64,000 bases of DNA from Leptotrichia sp. oral taxon 223 (GTDB lineage Bacteria; Fusobacteriota; Fusobacteriia; Fusobacteriales; Leptotrichiaceae), in the NCBI RefSeq assembly GCF_013394795.1, contig NZ_JABXYU010000001.1:1178001-1242000 (forward strand), in the 5' to 3' direction. Positions within the stretch are counted from its first letter, which is position 1; each line of letters opens with the position of its first letter. The translations under genes were made by a program, and so were the position numbers. The notes below the pieces were generated by a model. It searched no databases. It was not told where the DNA came from and saw only the letters and a list, made by a program, of their open reading frames with translations. Positions 49,047-57,598 of the stretch are shown here, one piece after another.

Positions 49047-49743
49047 TGTATTTTACCACCAGATATAAGTTTATTGCAAATATTATTATTACGAAAATTA
49101 TTTCAAACCCAATTTTTTTATATTTTCTATGAGAAAAGATAAACTCTTTTCCCATCCGTGATTCCACAGCCTTTATAGAATTCAGATTATAGTAGTATGT
49201 TTTTTTTAATATGGCGACTACCAGCATCGGAAATGACTTCATCCCATTTTTAAAGCTGCTGTATCCCAGCCTTACTTCCTGTGCATTCTGCAACTTTTCT
49301 TTATTATCAAATAATAAAAATATATATCTGTAAATTAACAGAAACATTTCCCTAAATATTTTAGGAAATCTCATTTTTTCAAATATATAATCCAGATCTA
49401 TAACAGGCGTTGAGCAGATAAGGAAATAAATTACTGTTATCGAAGAAAATGAACGAAGTAAGAATGTCCATATATCCGCCTTTATAAGTAGCAGCGAAAT
49501 TACAGTCGTCAAAATAAATAAAGCCGGAACAAAGTTCAGCTTTAATAAGTCGCTTATTTTTACTTTTACAACAAATAAGAGAAGTAAATTAAACAATATA
49601 AAATTAAAAATAAATACTGTTTTACTTCCTGTATAAAGCAAAAATACTAATGTCGTCATTGACAATATAAACTTTACTCCGGGATTTATATTTTTTATGG
49701 GATTTGTGTAAGATACTTTATCTATTAGCATTTTTTCTTTCAC
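49039..49743 (-). CDS. cbiQ: Cobalt ECF transporter transmembrane protein CbiQ
   Basis: A 234-residue membrane protein with about five hydrophobic segments. Start region DKVSYTNPIKNINPGVKFIL is the family's; the coupling helices with the AQEVRLGYSSF and KAVESRMG motifs (A-R-G type) that contact CbiO are near residues 155-200. It overlaps cbiN by 26 bases and cbiO by 8, showing a compact operon. Confidence 0.94.
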   Translation of the reverse strand: MKEKMLIDKVSYTNPIKNINPGVKFILSMTTLVFLLYTGSKTVFIFNFILFNLLLLFVVKVKISDLLKLNFVPALFILTTVISLLLIKADIWTFLLRSFSSITVIYFLICSTPVIDLDYIFEKMRFPKIFREMFLLIYRYIFLLFDNKEKLQNAQEVRLGYSSFKNGMKSFPMLVVAILKKTYYYNLNSIKAVESRMGKEFIFSHRKYKKIGFEIIFVIIIFAINLYLVVKYNA

Positions 49744-50020
49744 CTTTGAAATAGCCTAATACATATCCTACAATTCCTGCACCTAATGCCGCCTGTAATG
49801 CAAACAGCAGACTTTCAGTTTCATCTCCTGGTAATTCTATTAAATTTTTAGCCCATGGCTCATAATCAGGTTTTATAGTTTTTATTACTTCTTCTCCCTT
49901 GTCATCAGATCCTCCAAATTCAGATTTTACGAGAAGCAAAGGAATAACACCTATTAAAATTATTGCAATTATTAAAATAATATTCTTTTTAAATACACTT
50001 TTGTTTTTATTTTCTGACAT
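49718..50020 (-). CDS. cbiN: Cobalt transport accessory protein CbiN
   Basis: A 100-residue protein with two membrane segments (residues 12-30 and about 75-95) and an extracytoplasmic loop with GGSDDKGEEVIKTI and YEPWAKNLIELPGDETESLLF, characteristic of CbiN. It helps load cobalt into CbiM. ATG follows the cbiM stop directly (shared base). Confidence 0.93.
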   Translation of the reverse strand: MSENKNKSVFKKNIILIIAIILIGVIPLLLVKSEFGGSDDKGEEVIKTIKPDYEPWAKNLIELPGDETESLLFALQAALGAGIVGYVLGYFKGERKNANR

Positions 50021-50727
50021 TATGCTTCCACCCCTTTTACATTATATTTTTCAAGTATATTCATTACTACATTTGTAAGCAGCCCTTCGATGATAGCAAG
50101 AGGAATCTGAGTTACTGCAAACACCATGCCAAATTTGATAAACGAAGCAACTACTCCGCCTTCAGCAGATGGATATGCAAGCGCAAGCTGTAAAGATGTA
50201 ACCACATATGTGGCAAGATCTCCTATTGCCGCAGCCAGAAATATTGCAACTGCCCTATTCTTCTTAGCAAGGCTCTTATAAATCAAATATGAAACAATTG
50301 GCCCTGCTATCGCCATCGAAACAGTATTTGCCCCAAGAGTTGTAAATCCTCCGTGAGCAAGTAATCCTGCCTGAAATATCAATACGATTGTTCCAAGAAT
50401 GGAAGTTACAAAAGGTCCGTATAATATAGCCGAAAGCCCTACTCCTGTTGGATGTGATGAACTTCCTGTAACTGACGGAATTTTTAGTGCGGATAACACA
50501 AATATAAATGCTCCTGCTAATGCAAGTGTCATCTTATCCTGCACGCTTCCTTTAGAAACAGTCTGAAGTTTCTTTATCCCTATAATCCAGAACGGAATAC
50601 AAACCACAAACCATACTATAACCCAGTTTAAAGGTAAAAAACCTTCCATAATGTGCATTGAATAACCATTTATGCCTATTAACAGCATGCCAGTTAAAAC
50701 TAAAAACAATAATGTTCTCTTTTTCAT
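50020..50727 (-). CDS. cbiM: Cobalt ECF transporter substrate protein CbiM
   Basis: A 235-residue membrane protein starting with a signal-like segment processed before [12 protein letters not shown]; the metal-binding N-terminus (M-H-I-M-E-G) is the hallmark. [14 protein letters not shown] and [19 protein letters not shown] are further family motifs. About six membrane helices. First gene of cbiMNQOA, controlled by the riboswitch at 50931-51091. Confidence 0.96.
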   Translation of the reverse strand: MKKRTLLFLVLTGMLLIGINGYSMHIMEGFLPLNWVIVWFVVCIPFWIIGIKKLQTVSKGSVQDKMTLALAGAFIFVLSALKIPSVTGSSSHPTGVGLSAILYGPFVTSILGTIVLIFQAGLLAHGGFTTLGANTVSMAIAGPIVSYLIYKSLAKKNRAVAIFLAAAIGDLATYVVTSLQLALAYPSAEGGVVASFIKFGMVFAVTQIPLAIIEGLLTNVVMNILEKYNVKGVEA

Positions 50728-50770
50728 TTTCTCTCCTTCTCCAAATTTAATTTAACCTTCGGCAAGTTCC

Positions 50771-50793
50771 AAAAAAAAATCAGCCAAAGCTGA
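50771..50793 (-). terminator. Expression-platform terminator of riboswitch 1
   Basis: Minus strand TCAGC-tttg-GCTGA followed by nine T. It lies between the riboswitch and cbiM, where ligand-dependent termination would act. A second hairpin AAATCA / TGATTT is at 50859-50874. Confidence 0.65.
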
Positions 50794-50930
50794 AGCCAAT
50801 ACACGTCAAAACTTCCACAACAATAACTATATCATCATCGCATAGTATATTTATGGAACAAATCACCGTTGATTTATTTTTACATTGATGTATATTAAAT
50901 CTTCCCTTCCCAGAAAATTTTATATAAAAA

Positions 50931-51091
50931 ATTATTAGGTAAGTCTCCTGACTAACTTCATCCTACTCGTACCCTTCCCAAAATATCTATAATATTTCAG
51001 TGGTTTTGTGTACTTTCGTCAGTTTCACAGTAGTGGGGGCTGTATCGGATTTTAACCGATTTCCTTATTAAGTTTGTAAAACACCTATAAT
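50931..51091 (-). promoter_or_regulatory. Cobalamin riboswitch 1 (before cbiMNQOA)
   Basis: Minus strand with the conserved B12 box AGTCAGGAGACTTACC, the GCCACTG-equivalent region (AACCACTG), the GATACAGCCCCCACTACTG block and the closing P1 stem (ATTATAGGTGT with ACCTAATAAT). It should switch off cobalt uptake and cbiA when adenosylcobalamin is present. Confidence 0.93.
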
Positions 51092-51102
51092 TCTTTACTA
51101 TT

Positions 51103-51130
51103 AGTATACTCTCTTTTTTATATTTGTCAA
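51103..51130 (-). promoter_or_regulatory. Promoter of cbiMNQOA
   Basis: Minus strand TTGACA (51125-51130), 16-base spacer, TATACT (51103-51108), right before the riboswitch. Confidence 0.75.
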
Positions 51131-51308
51131 CCCTGTATAAAAAATTTTATTTTAATAATTTATAAAAATATTCTTCAAAATATTTTTTATAGGGTTTTCT
51201 GTAATATTAAATTAAATATTCATCTAAGTGATTTTTATTTAAGTTTTGAAAGATTCAATCCTTGATTTTCAATAGTTTGCACTTTAAAAGGGTGCTTTAT
51301 ATTATGTC

Positions 51309-51410
51309 TTATCGGAATAGCAAAGGTGGTTCTTCATAATTGATAATACACAAAATTGCATAAGGACGCCCTTTTTTCATTTCTATTTCACTACATCGTG
51401 AATATTCCAT
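51309..51410 (-). pseudogene. Short frame, likely gene fragment (33 aa)
   Basis: ATG at 51408-51410 to TAA at 51309-51311. The sequence MEYSRCSEIEMKKGRPYAIL and on to EEPPLLFR reads like the interior of a folded protein (K-K-G-R-P-Y strand) and not like a leader. No ribosome site of quality. It may be the remains of a gene cut by insertion of repeat copy B next to it. Family not recognised. Confidence 0.35.
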
Positions 51411-51436
51411 AAAAAAGTCATCTGTTAAAAATCTAA

Positions 51437-51872
51437 TACTAAACCCCTTTTAAAAATAAGAATAAATTTTTATAATAGAGTTGTTTGATAATTAATTCAT
51501 AATCATTCAACTAAATTATTTTTCGGACATTTTATTAATAAATATTTTTTCATATTACTATATTTTTTATTTTCGTAGGATTGCTCATTGCCGCAAAACC
51601 TTATCTTGCAGTAAAGGTTTATCCTAATAATCAAAATTGTGGCAAGATTGCTACGCAATAACCTATGGCTAGTCTACGACATTTTTCTGCAATGACAAAA
51701 AACTCGCTATGCTCAAACAGTTTTGCCAGCACAGAAAAATGCTCCGACGGATTAATTTATACTAGAATCTGTTTAAAAAGAAAAAATTATGTTTTAATCA
51801 TTTGAAAATATTAAGTTTTATCCCTTAATTAGAAAATTTGTAATAAATTCGTTATTTAAATGGGGTTTAGTG
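51437..51872. repeat. Noncoding repeat element, copy B (inverted-end, MITE-like)
   Basis: About 436 bases, the inverted counterpart of 1375-1765. Ends are TACTAAACCCC (left) and GGGGTTTAGTGTA (right), better preserved than in copy A. It holds the same long hairpin (about 51681-51746) and flanking conserved stretches, plus an extra segment of about 60 bases (51602-51665) absent from copy A. No coding frame explains the conservation. Confidence 0.75.
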
Positions 51873-52108
51873 TAAATTTCATTTATATTCCTTTCTGATA
51901 CTAACCTCCATTTAAATAAAATATGATTTTGAATTTTTAAACGGATATTTACATTTATTTTTTTCAAAATAATTTTAACAAATAAAATAGTGTTTTTCAA
52001 ATTTATTTTTTCCTTTTTAAAAACTGTAAAAATTACAGTAAATAAAGGATTTTTTATACTATATCTCTTTTAAATAATAAATTTATAAAAAATTTTCCCA
52101 AAAAAAAG

Positions 52109-52128
52109 AAGAGCAATTTTTTGCTCCT
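52109..52128 (-). terminator. Terminator of the B12-controlled ABC transporter operon
   Basis: Minus strand GAGCAA / TTGCTC followed by TTCTTTTTTTT, 130 bases beyond the last stop. The palindrome at 52023-52039 lies further on. Confidence 0.7.
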
Positions 52129-52259
52129 CAAATTTTTATATCTTCTTAGTGTACATTTCTTTATATTACCCTGTTTCGCTGTACTATAAACAGATTCTTC
52201 CTATAATTATATTATCAAAAATTTAAAAAAATGCAAGGAATTTTTCTTTTAATAAAAAA

Positions 52260-53063
52260 CTATGTAAATTCCATCATTTCTCCACGCACAGGAAAAATTG
52301 CATTCAATAATGACTTCGTATATGGATGTTTTGCTTTTTCAGAAATTTGTCCGCCTTCTATTACTTCCACCATTTCTCCGTGATACATTACTACGATTTC
52401 GTGTGCAAAAGATTCTATGAGTGCAATGTCGTGGCATATAAAAATCATTGTTATGTTTTTTTCTTTTTGTAGCTTTACGAGAAGTTCGACTATGTTTTTT
52501 TGAATGGAAACATCAAGGGCGGAAGTTGCCTCATCGCATATAAGTATCTCTGGCTCAAGCGAAATTGCTCTTGCGATTCCAAGCCTTTGCCTTTGCCCAC
52601 CGCTCATATTTTGTGGATACTTTGTTACAAATTCTGCTGGTAAATCAACCATTTTAAGAAGTTCTACTGCTTTTTGCCGTCTTTTTGATTTTTTTAACCT
52701 TCCATAATTCATTAATGGTTCTGTAAGGATTTGCATAACGTTCATTTTGGGATTGAAGGCTGTCCATGGATCTTGAAAGACTATCTGGATATTTTGTCTA
52801 TTTTCCCATATTTCTTTTTTTGTAAACTTGCTCATATCCCTTCCGTGATACAGAATTTCTCCAGAAGCTGGTTTTTCCAAATCCATAAGCATATTTACAA
52901 GTGTTGTTTTCCCTGATCCTGATTCTCCAACTATTCCCAATGTTTTACCTTTTCGGATTTTTAAATTTATATTGTTACAAGCTATAACTTTTTTATTATT
53001 TGATTTTTCATAAATTTTTGTAAGATTTTTTGTTTCAAGAATTACATCGTTAATATTAGACAA
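52260..53063 (-). CDS. Peptide/nickel-type ABC transporter ATPase 2
   Basis: About 267 residues of the DppF/NikE group. Walker A GESGSGKTTL, Q-loop VFQDPWTAFNPKM, signature MSGGQRQRLGIARA, Walker B ILICDEATSALD, switch FICHDIAL. I place the start at a TTG (53063): GGAGGTG lies 6 bases upstream, inside the end of the preceding gene, and translation from TTG gives SNINDVILETKNL, the normal beginning. An ATG at 53117 would be buried in the previous gene. Last gene of the five-gene operon. Confidence 0.9.
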   Translation of the reverse strand: MSNINDVILETKNLTKIYEKSNNKKVIACNNINLKIRKGKTLGIVGESGSGKTTLVNMLMDLEKPASGEILYHGRDMSKFTKKEIWENRQNIQIVFQDPWTAFNPKMNVMQILTEPLMNYGRLKKSKRRQKAVELLKMVDLPAEFVTKYPQNMSGGQRQRLGIARAISLEPEILICDEATSALDVSIQKNIVELLVKLQKEKNITMIFICHDIALIESFAHEIVVMYHGEMVEVIEGGQISEKAKHPYTKSLLNAIFPVRGEMMEFT

Positions 53064-53841
53064 GCCTTTCACCTCCAATTTCAGGAACAGATGCCAACAG
53101 TTTTTTTGTGTAGTCACTTTTTGGATTGTTTATAATTGTATTTTTATCGCCTGCATCGGCTATTTTTCCATTTTGCATGACAATTATTTTATCAGAAATA
53201 TATGCTGCAACTCCTAAATTATGAGTTACCATTATTATTGAAGTGTCAAATGCTTTTCTTAATTCCATTATTTCCTTCACTATCTGAGCCTGCGTTATCA
53301 CATCCAATGCACTCGTTGGCTCATCCGCCAGAATAATTTTTGGATGAAAAGTAAGTGCCATTGCTATTCCTACACGCTGTTTCATTCCACCTGATAGCTG
53401 GTGCGGATAGCTTTTCATAATGATTTCAGGATCTGGCAAGTTTACTTTAGAAAACATATCTTTTGCTTTTTCTTCAGCTTCTTTTGTTGATATTTTGGAA
53501 TGTGTCTGAATGTATTCGACAAACTGTTTTCCTATTTTTCTTATTGGATTAAGAGTTCCTCCTGAATCCTGTGAAATCATAGTTATTTCAGTTCCTCGCA
53601 GTTCCCTCCATTGACTAAGGGTATTTTTAAGCATTGATTTACCGTTATAAGCTATATCGCCTGAAATTATTTTCCCAGTATTTGGTAAAAGTCCTAAAAT
53701 AGAAGAAAGAACGGTAGATTTTCCACTACCGCTTTCCCCTACAATTGCTATTATTTCACCTTTTTTCAATGAAAGAGAAAAATCTTCAACCACTGGAGGC
53801 TTTTCTCCATACTGGATTGTCAAATTTTTTATTTCTAACAT
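53056..53841 (-). CDS. Peptide/nickel-type ABC transporter ATPase 1
   Basis: A 261-residue ABC ATPase of the DppD/NikD group. Walker A GESGSGKSTVL, Q-loop ISQDSGGTLNPI, signature LSGGMKQRVGIAMA, Walker B IILADEPTSALD, switch MVTHNLG. It lies 9 bases after the binding-protein gene and overlaps the next ATPase gene by 8 bases. Confidence 0.93.
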   Translation of the reverse strand: MLEIKNLTIQYGEKPPVVEDFSLSLKKGEIIAIVGESGSGKSTVLSSILGLLPNTGKIISGDIAYNGKSMLKNTLSQWRELRGTEITMISQDSGGTLNPIRKIGKQFVEYIQTHSKISTKEAEEKAKDMFSKVNLPDPEIIMKSYPHQLSGGMKQRVGIAMALTFHPKIILADEPTSALDVITQAQIVKEIMELRKAFDTSIIMVTHNLGVAAYISDKIIVMQNGKIADAGDKNTIINNPKSDYTKKLLASVPEIGGERLV

Positions 53842-53850
53842 AAATTCTCC

Positions 53851-55410
53851 TTAATTAACTTTTGCCACATCTTTTGTTATCCAGTAATAATCCATCGGAT
53901 ACATTTTAAGTCCTGTTACCGATTTATTGCTGTAAAGGAATGTAGTTTCATATCCAAAGAACAATGTAGCCGCATCATTCATTATTAATTGCTGTATTTT
54001 TACAATCAGATCTTTTCTCTTAGCCTTGTCAAATTCTTTTGATAATTCTTTTAACAATTTATCGACTTCTGGATTTGCATACCCAGTCTGATTTGTTTTT
54101 GCTGTGCTGTCCCAGTTTTCATCTAGGTATTTTTCAGGATCTCCTGTATTTGCGGCAAGTACATTCCAAATCATTAAATCAAAGTTGGAATCATCTCTCA
54201 TAGTTAAAAGAGTTTCATAGCTTACAGGTTTTAATGTTACTTTTATTCCAATTTCCTTCATATCAGCCTGAAATGCCTGAGCATAAATCCCCAATTCTTC
54301 CCTACTTGTATAAATTACAAAGTTCAAGTCAAGTTTTGATCCGTCAGGACGTTCCAGATATCCATCTCCATTTGTATCCTTGTATCCTGCATCTGCCAGT
54401 ATTTTTTTAGCACTCTCAGGATTATACGCATTTTCATCCTTTAATTCATTAAATCCGTAGTCCAATGTTGGCGGAACTGGCGCTTTTCCAGGAGTTGCTC
54501 CACCTTGTAACAAGTTCTGCGTATAGTTTTGTCTATTTGAACCTCTTATTATTGCTTCTCTTAACGCTTTGTCCTTCAATCCTTTAGTCTGGTTCATAAA
54601 GGCATAAGTTGATCTTAGCGATTTTAATTCATTTATTACAATATTTTTATCCCCTTCAAAATCAGCTTTGTTAGTAACTTTCAAGTTGTATGCCACATCA
54701 ATTTCTCCAGATTTTAGTGCCAATGCTCTTGTATTTTGATCATTTATGTCTTTAAATGTTACTTTTGCCAATTTTGCTTTTCCATTCCAATATTTTTCAT
54801 TTCTTACAACTACTGTCTGTTCACCAGATTTAAATTCCTGTACTACAAACGGTCCTGTTCCTATTGGCCCTTTTTGAGCAAATTCATCTGTATTAACAGA
54901 TGTATCTACAACAAGAAATAACGGATCTGCCAATGTTTGAGGCAATATTGCCACAGGTTCCCTTGTTTTTATTTTCAAAGTTTGTCCATTGGCTTCTATT
55001 GCGGCATATTTAAAATATGTTTCAGCTCTTTTATTTTTTTCAAAAACTCTTTCAATTGATTTTTTTACTGCTTCCGCTGTTAATGGATGTCCATTTGAAA
55101 AAGTTACGCCATCTCTTATTTTAAAAGTCCATTCCAATTTATCATCGCTTAATTTCCAGCTTTCAGCAAGCAATGGCTGCAGATCCCCTTTTTCATCAAA
55201 TTTTGTCAAATTTTCCCCTACACCATAACGAGTTATAACCCAGCCAAAATACTGATCTGTTGGCTCAAGGGTATCCGCAAACGTAGTAACTCCTACTACC
55301 AATTCATCTGGATTACTTTTACTTTTTGCACTTTTCCCTCCACACGCTACTAACAACGTGAATAAAGCTAAAATTAAAACTAAAAATTTACTTTTACGAT
55401 TTTTTAACAT
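53851..55410 (-). CDS. Substrate-binding lipoprotein of B12-controlled ABC transporter
   Basis: A 519-residue SBP_bac_5 family protein. Lipoprotein signal with lipobox LLVACGG (Cys near residue 23). GVGENLTKFDEKGDLQPLLAESW and WTFKIRDGVTFSNGHPLTAEAVK are family stretches; LPQTLADPLF and GPIGTGPFVVQEF follow. Members bind peptides, nickel chelates or other small ligands. Because the operon is under a cobalamin riboswitch, cobalt, nickel-like chelates or a corrinoid precursor is the likelier cargo than peptides. Specificity cannot be read from the sequence. Confidence 0.92.
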   Translation of the reverse strand: MLKNRKSKFLVLILALFTLLVACGGKSAKSKSNPDELVVGVTTFADTLEPTDQYFGWVITRYGVGENLTKFDEKGDLQPLLAESWKLSDDKLEWTFKIRDGVTFSNGHPLTAEAVKKSIERVFEKNKRAETYFKYAAIEANGQTLKIKTREPVAILPQTLADPLFLVVDTSVNTDEFAQKGPIGTGPFVVQEFKSGEQTVVVRNEKYWNGKAKLAKVTFKDINDQNTRALALKSGEIDVAYNLKVTNKADFEGDKNIVINELKSLRSTYAFMNQTKGLKDKALREAIIRGSNRQNYTQNLLQGGATPGKAPVPPTLDYGFNELKDENAYNPESAKKILADAGYKDTNGDGYLERPDGSKLDLNFVIYTSREELGIYAQAFQADMKEIGIKVTLKPVSYETLLTMRDDSNFDLMIWNVLAANTGDPEKYLDENWDSTAKTNQTGYANPEVDKLLKELSKEFDKAKRKDLIVKIQQLIMNDAATLFFGYETTFLYSNKSVTGLKMYPMDYYWITKDVAKVN

Positions 55411-55446
55411 TTGTCTTCTCCTTATATATTTTTTTATTTTTATAAA

Positions 55447-56268
55447 CTACTCACTTTTTATATCGACTAAATCCCTTACCGAATCCCCCAGCATATTAAA
55501 TATGGTTACAACTATCACTATTGCCAGCCCTGGATATAACATCATCCACGGTGCACTGCTAAGGGTTGTTCTCCCTTCATTAAGCATTGCTCCCCATTCG
55601 GGTGTCGGTGGCTGTGCTCCAAATCCTAAGAATGAAAGTGCCGCTATTTCCAGCATTAATGTTCCCATATCTGAAACTGCCGTTACTATCATCGTTGTAA
55701 TCATATTGGGAATGATATATTTGAATATTACCGAATAATCTTTGCTTCCCGTTAATTTTGCAGCTTTTACATACAGTTCCTGCTTTATTTTAAGAACCAT
55801 GCTTCTTGCAAGCCTTGCATATTTTGTCCAAGTAACTGCCGCTATTGCTATAATTGAATTTTTAACGCTTGGATTCAAGAGTCCAGCTATTGCTATGGCA
55901 AAAATTAATCCTGGAAACGCAATCATCATATCTCCGAACCTCATTATCACAGTATCCGCTATTCCGCCAAAATATCCTGCTATCACTCCAAGTACCGTTC
56001 CCACTAAAAAAACTATAAAAATTAAGGCCAAAGTCATAAATACCGAATATCTTGAACCATATATAATTCTAGAAAACAAATCCCTGCCAAGGTGATCTGT
56101 CCCAAAAATATACTGCCTTGATGGCCGTCGCAAACTTGGGGCAATCATTTTAAAAGGATCTCTAGGTACTATAGCAGGGGCAAAAATCGCTATCAGAATT
56201 ACCATAATCGCCAATATCAAAAACACTGCCAGCTGAATATTTTTCCTTTTTAATCTAAATTTTTCCAA
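55447..56268 (-). CDS. Peptide/nickel-type ABC transporter permease (C subunit)
   Basis: A 273-residue permease of the DppC/NikC type with about six membrane segments. YIFGTDHLGRDLFSRIIYGSR near residue 48 is the N-terminal signature; the EAA loop contains KLTGSKDYSVIFKYIIPN; C-terminal SFLGFGAQPPTPEWGAML is diagnostic. It sits 2 bases after the B-subunit gene. Confidence 0.94.
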   Translation of the reverse strand: MEKFRLKRKNIQLAVFLILAIMVILIAIFAPAIVPRDPFKMIAPSLRRPSRQYIFGTDHLGRDLFSRIIYGSRYSVFMTLALIFIVFLVGTVLGVIAGYFGGIADTVIMRFGDMMIAFPGLIFAIAIAGLLNPSVKNSIIAIAAVTWTKYARLARSMVLKIKQELYVKAAKLTGSKDYSVIFKYIIPNMITTMIVTAVSDMGTLMLEIAALSFLGFGAQPPTPEWGAMLNEGRTTLSSAPWMMLYPGLAIVIVVTIFNMLGDSVRDLVDIKSE

Positions 56269-56270
56269 AA

Positions 56271-57212
56271 TCAGTCAACCTCCCCAACTCTCGGATCAAG
56301 ATATTTATACGAAATGTCTACTGCTATATTTATTATCAGGTACAGAAATGCAATTATCAGGACATAAGCCTGTATTAACGGATAATCTTGAGCCGCTATC
56401 GCCTTTACAGCCATTCTTCCCATCCCTGGCCAATTATAAACAAATTCCACAATTGCCGTTCCTCCCAGAAGGCTTCCGAGAGAAATTCCTAAAAGTGTTA
56501 TTATTGGCAGCATTGCATTAGGCAGTACATGTTTCCACAAAATATCCCGCTCTCTTATTCCCCTCATTCTTGCTCCCGTTACATAACTTTTTCCCAGCTC
56601 TTCCAGAAACACATGCCTTATTTGCCGTATATACTTGGCAGACATCGCTATTGCTAATGTGAAAGCAGGTAAAATTACAGATCTGAAATCCGCTTGTCCC
56701 CCTGAAACTGATACAAGTCCAAGCTGTACTCCAAAAATACTTAAAAATATCAGCCCTAGCCAGAAACTTGGTATGGACATTCCCATAAAAGTTATCATTC
56801 TTATTAAATAGTCCTGCCATTTATTCTCTTTTACTGCTGCCAATATCCCAGCAGGTATAGAAATAACGCACATTAAAAATAGTGATAAAAAAGATAAGCA
56901 GCATGTAGGTATAAATGCCTGTCCTATCTTCTGAATCACCGGTATTCTTAATGAATATGATTTTCCAAAATTACCTTGCAGAACTCCAAAAAGCCATTTC
57001 CAGTATTGAATATAAAACGGCTTATCTATACCAAGCTCAGCCCGTGTATGGGCTAAAAGTTCAGGAGTTGGAATAAGTCCACATTCTGTCAGCATAACTT
57101 GTGCAGGATCTCCTGGAGCTATATAGATTAGGCAGAAAGTCAGAAAACTTACTCCAAAAAGTACAATCAGTATCTGTATAGCATATCTTATTATTTTTTT
57201 GTTTTGTACCAT
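56271..57212 (-). CDS. Peptide/nickel-type ABC transporter permease (B subunit)
   Basis: About 313 residues, DppB/NikB type: first helix IIRYAIQILIVLFGVSFLTF, APGDPAQVMLTECG, the EAA loop TGARMRGIRERDILWKHVLPN, and GTAIVEFVYNWPGMGRMA near the end. The frame is open to a TTG at 57278 that lies inside the T-run of the upstream terminator, so ATG at 57212 is preferred. An AAGGAGG site is 29 bases before this ATG with a small GTGAT / ATCAC hairpin between, so start selection may itself be regulated. First gene of the operon. Confidence 0.9.
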   Translation of the reverse strand: MVQNKKIIRYAIQILIVLFGVSFLTFCLIYIAPGDPAQVMLTECGLIPTPELLAHTRAELGIDKPFYIQYWKWLFGVLQGNFGKSYSLRIPVIQKIGQAFIPTCCLSFLSLFLMCVISIPAGILAAVKENKWQDYLIRMITFMGMSIPSFWLGLIFLSIFGVQLGLVSVSGGQADFRSVILPAFTLAIAMSAKYIRQIRHVFLEELGKSYVTGARMRGIRERDILWKHVLPNAMLPIITLLGISLGSLLGGTAIVEFVYNWPGMGRMAVKAIAAQDYPLIQAYVLIIAFLYLIINIAVDISYKYLDPRVGEVD

Positions 57213-57276
57213 CACTCCAAAATAGTGATATTTATCACTTTCCTCCTTTACAAATTTTTCTTTTTTATTTTTTACC

Positions 57277-57304
57277 AAAAAAAATCCAACTCAGAAAGTT
57301 GAAT
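57277..57304 (-). terminator. Expression-platform terminator of riboswitch 2
   Basis: Minus strand TTCAACT-ttctg-AGTTGGA followed by eight T, between riboswitch 2 and the permease gene. Confidence 0.75.
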
Positions 57305-57403
57305 CAAATTTTATATATTAAAACAGATGAAAAGTATCTATGTAAATTTCCAGCAGTCTTTATATATTAAATTTTTCCCTTCCCGAAAAATGTAACTTTA
57401 TTA

Positions 57404-57562
57404 TATAGGCAAGTCTCCTGACTAACTTCATCCTACTCGTACCCTTCCCAAAATATAATGATATTTCAGTGGCTTTTTCGTACTTTCGTCAGTATCACAG
57501 TAGAGGGGGCTGTATCGGATTCCAACCGATTTCCTTATTAAGTTTGTAAAACACCTGCAAAT
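57404..57562 (-). promoter_or_regulatory. Cobalamin riboswitch 2 (before the ABC transporter operon)
   Basis: Minus strand with the B12 box AGTCAGGAGACTTGCC, AAGCCACTGAAA, GGGAAGGGTACGAGTAGGATG, GATACAGCCCCCTCTACTG and the 5' GCAGGTGTTTTACAAAC stem. Nearly the same as riboswitch 1 over the core, suggesting recent duplication. It follows cbiK on the same strand with no strong promoter seen between, so cbiK readthrough may supply part of the transcript. Confidence 0.94.
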
Positions 57563-57598
57563 TATAAATCTTAAATTTTATTATTTTATTTAAAATTT

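Noticed and set aside
51818-52000. 60-codon minus-strand frame
   Set aside because: It begins outside and ends inside repeat copy B, is very AT-rich and has no ribosome site.
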